NCBI GenBank assembly: GCA_009760855.2
Contig: WPIO01000007.1
Span: forward strand, 4,627,501 to 4,672,500
DNA: 45,000 nucleotides
Source: Cristatella mucedo
Lineage: Eukaryota > Bryozoa > Phylactolaemata > Cristatellidae
Direction of reading: 5' to 3'
The position numbers and the translations under genes are program-made. The notes beneath the pieces are model-generated. The model searched no databases. It was not told the origin of the DNA and saw only the letters and a program-made list of their open reading frames with translations. Each line of letters begins with the position of its first letter. Within the stretch, counting starts at the first letter, position 1. This document shows, one piece after another, positions 42,807-45,000 of this stretch.

Positions 42807-44007
42807 TTTATCTACGGCAGGCTCTTCTCCATCTTTCCCAACAAATGCATGCAGCTACTACCGAGAAGCATACACCCTCTACTTTGGCCAGCAGCCAAAT
42901 GTAAAACTGCATTTGCTGTGCCGCTCAACCACAATATCTCACTGCCAACTGCTCTACGGCTCAGCCTGTCGTTACAAGTGTTGAGTACGGGGCATCCCGT
43001 GTCGGACGGGAATAAAATTAGTAGAAGCTATCGATGCCTCGTCCAGCATTCTCGGCCTAACGGATTGCCTTAGAACGTCCGCCGCTGCGACAGCAATATG
43101 AGCGTACTCGCTGACCTTACGATAGCAGCAGCTGCTGGCGCCCAGCTGTCTCCTCGTACGAACTTGCCGATTTGTGCTTTCCACTTTGTGCTCACTCAAG
43201 TGCCTAGGTCAGCCTCCTCCGAAACCAGTGCAGTGTGAAGTGGAGTCGTAGGCACGGTGCTGGTCCCAGTGGAGCTCGGCGGCGGGGGGGGGGTGGAGAG
43301 CACTTAAAGACTCAGCTTAAATTACGCGACAGCGAAGCTCGAGATTTTGTACGAGACTCGCGGTTTCAACTCACCATAGCGCCCGAACCGCTAGCAAAAT
43401 AACTCGGGTAGAAGTCACAAAACATTGGTAGCCAGAGTTGCTAAGTTCGTTTTGAGGGCTGGAAGCCACAGGAACCGGTGCTCGCATCTTGCCCTTGCCT
43501 ATATTGCACAGCGTCTTTTAAACCGTAAGCAAATTATTATATATGCTGCTGAGAGTTTGGGCTGTGGCGTGGCGGCAGTCATGAAGTGGAATTTTGCCAC
43601 ATATGACTCAATTACTATATGTTACCTAATTTGCTTCTCGATTTTTTCTGTGCTATTTCGCATTAAGATGCGGGCATTTTAGTTGGATTTCTAGCACCTT
43701 GACCGACAGTAATCTAGGCTCACTAACTAGGCTGGGCTTAACACGAGGTCAGCGCGGACACCCATTCGACCCGCATCCTAACGCGACGCCGAATTTCCCA
43801 TTATTTTTCACGGGCATAAGCCACTTGTCTGTACTGTATACGTGCTGCTGGTACAGCCTAAATGGCATGCCTAGCGTAGCCGTCAAGCCCATGAGTTTAG
43901 ACAGCACCGCGGACCAGCCCGTACGAAGGCCGTAGGCACGCACAAGAAAACGGGCGTCTGCAACAGTTAGCATAGAGTACACGACATAGCTTGTTAGCAT
44001 TGCTTAC
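42807..44007. other. Unassigned unique DNA
   Basis: No gene or repeat family is recognised. A run of ten or more G lies at about 43285-43294. If the exon at 44008-44220 is real, part of this is intron. Confidence 0.4.
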
Positions 44008-44220
44008 TTTGCGTCTACGTTCAGAAACGCTTCGTGAGGCTCCCGAGGTAGCGCTAGTAGCCGAGTGAGAAACTGGGCTAGTCTTTGCAGAGTCCTTCCA
44101 CCTTGGACAGACTTCCGTCTGACTGCACCCGTCCTTAGTCCACCGTCCAGCAACCTCATTCATCCCATCTGTAGGTTCTGCAGTAGACATTGTGGCACCT
44201 TCTTCCGGCGTAGATTTCTT
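44008..44220 (-). CDS. Candidate internal coding exon, protein unidentified
   Basis: On the minus strand a frame of exactly 71 codons (213 bases) lies between an acceptor-like CTGTTCTCCAG (ending at 44221) and a donor-like GTAAGC (44007-44002). It has no stop and a symmetric 0-0 phase. It starts [20 protein letters not shown], includes [16 protein letters not shown] and [14 protein letters not shown], and ends VSERRRK. The mix of Ser, Thr, Ala and charged residues suggests a disordered, possibly phosphorylated segment. A Met at residue 11 could also serve as a start if this is a first exon. No family is recognised. It sits beside a large decamer array that would fall in the upstream intron. 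Confidence 0.35.
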
Positions 44221-44265
44221 CTGGAGAACAGCTGGCCCACTCAGCGGCTATCACACATGCACACG

Positions 44266-45000
44266 CACACTCACTCTCTCTCTCTCTCTCTCTCTTTGTC
44301 TGCCTCTCTGCCTCACTCTCTCTTTGTCTGTCTCTGTCTGTCTCTGTCTGTCTCTGTCTGTCTCTGTCTGTCTCTGTCTGTCTCTGTCTCTGTCTGTCTC
44401 TGTCTGTCTCTGTCTGTCTCTGTCTGTCTCTGTCTGTCTCTGTCTGTCTCTGTCTGTCTCTGTCTGTCTCTGTCTGTCTCTGTCTGTCTCTGTCTGTCTC
44501 TGTCTGTCTCTGTCTGTCTCTGTCTGTCTCTGTCTGTCTCTGTCTGTCTCTGTCTGTCTCTGTCTGTCTCTGTCTGTCTCTGTCTGTCTCTGTCTGTCTC
44601 TGTCTCTGTCTCTGTCTGTCTCTGTCTGTCTCTGTCTGTCTCTGTCTGTCTCTGTCTGTCTCTGTCTGTCTCTGTCTGTCTCTGTCTGTCTCTGTCTGTC
44701 TCTGTCTGTCTCTGTCTGTCTCTGTCTGTCTCTGTCTGTCTCTGTCTGTCTCTGTCTGTCTCTGTCTGTCTCTGTCTGTCTCTGTCTGTCTCTGTCTGTC
44801 TCTGTCTGTCTCTGTCTGTCTCTGTCTGTCTCTGTCTGTCTCTGTCTGTCTCTGTCTGTCTCTGTCTGTCTCTGTCTGTCTCTGTCTGTCTCTGTCTGTC
44901 TCTCTATGTCTCTCTATGTCTCTCTATGTCTCTCTATGTCTCTCTATGTCTCTCTATGTCTCTCTATGTCTCTCTATGTCTCTCTATGTCTCTCTCTGTC
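44266..45000. repeat. Decamer (TGTCTGTCTC)n array, over 650 bp
   Basis: After (CT)n at 44273-44294 and mixed units, a 10-base unit TGTCTGTCTC repeats almost perfectly from about 44326 to 44900. Phase slips lie near 44385 and 44605. It then switches to TCTCTATGTC units at about 44900-44990 and continues off the window edge. Reading frames through it are artefacts. Confidence 0.97.

Overview
Animal (metazoan) nuclear DNA, read from content rather than from any recognised single-copy gene. The window has no operons or compact prokaryote-like genes. It is packed with 3'-fragments of L2/CR1-like non-LTR retrotransposons (LINEs), two tRNA-derived SINE families, long microsatellites of (GA)n, (CTGT)n and decamer type, and several kilobase-scale CpG-rich islands. 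The LINE style (YADD reverse transcriptase, a WLPV-type C-terminal motif, a 3' tail forming GCGCC...GGGCGC and ending in ATT repeats) is common in fish, lamprey-like vertebrates and marine invertebrates. I cannot place the species more closely from sequence alone.

Layout. 1-1510: CpG island with no recognisable gene. 1665-4090: decayed LINEs and small tandem repeats. 5100-6440: a second CpG island split by about 380 bp of (GA)n. 6865-8925: a tangle of LINE1, LINE2 and SINE B, including a near-palindromic fold-back, then a LINE1 copy set in a TCTA-type microsatellite. 9300-12530: GC-rich unique DNA with an island at 10860-12120. 13030-14900: the densest CpG island, with several perfect inverted repeats. 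15335-15598: a frameshifted protein-like relic. 16640-19215: the best LINE1 copy plus LINE2 debris. 19845-22590: two SINE A copies, a CpG island and a long CTGT/CGGT/CT array. 22890-25232: one probable LINE in pieces. 25400-28800: a 44-bp higher-order repeat, SINE A, a LINE1 copy holding an unknown 216-bp insert, and a LINE3 copy split by a LINE2 insertion. 28800-36140: mostly unassignable unique DNA plus a second copy of the unknown repeat. 36141-42806: more SINE and LINE fragments, a 770-bp inverted-repeat element (37290-38061) and a head-to-head SINE B pair. 44008-44220: a candidate coding exon on the minus strand. 44266-45000: a decamer array running off the window.

How the parts relate. 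I use working names only. LINE1, LINE2 and LINE3 are three sequence groups of L2/CR1-like elements. SINE A carries a 3' end resembling the LINE1 tail, so LINE1-type machinery probably moved it. SINE B has a different 3' end. None of the LINE copies is intact: all seen are 5'-truncated, frameshifted or interrupted, so all are treated as relics. No host gene is confidently identified, and I found no convincing new enzymatic system. The most novel items are the 216-bp repeat, the 770-bp inverted-repeat element, the cluster of perfect GC-rich palindromes in CpG islands and the fold-back LINE2.
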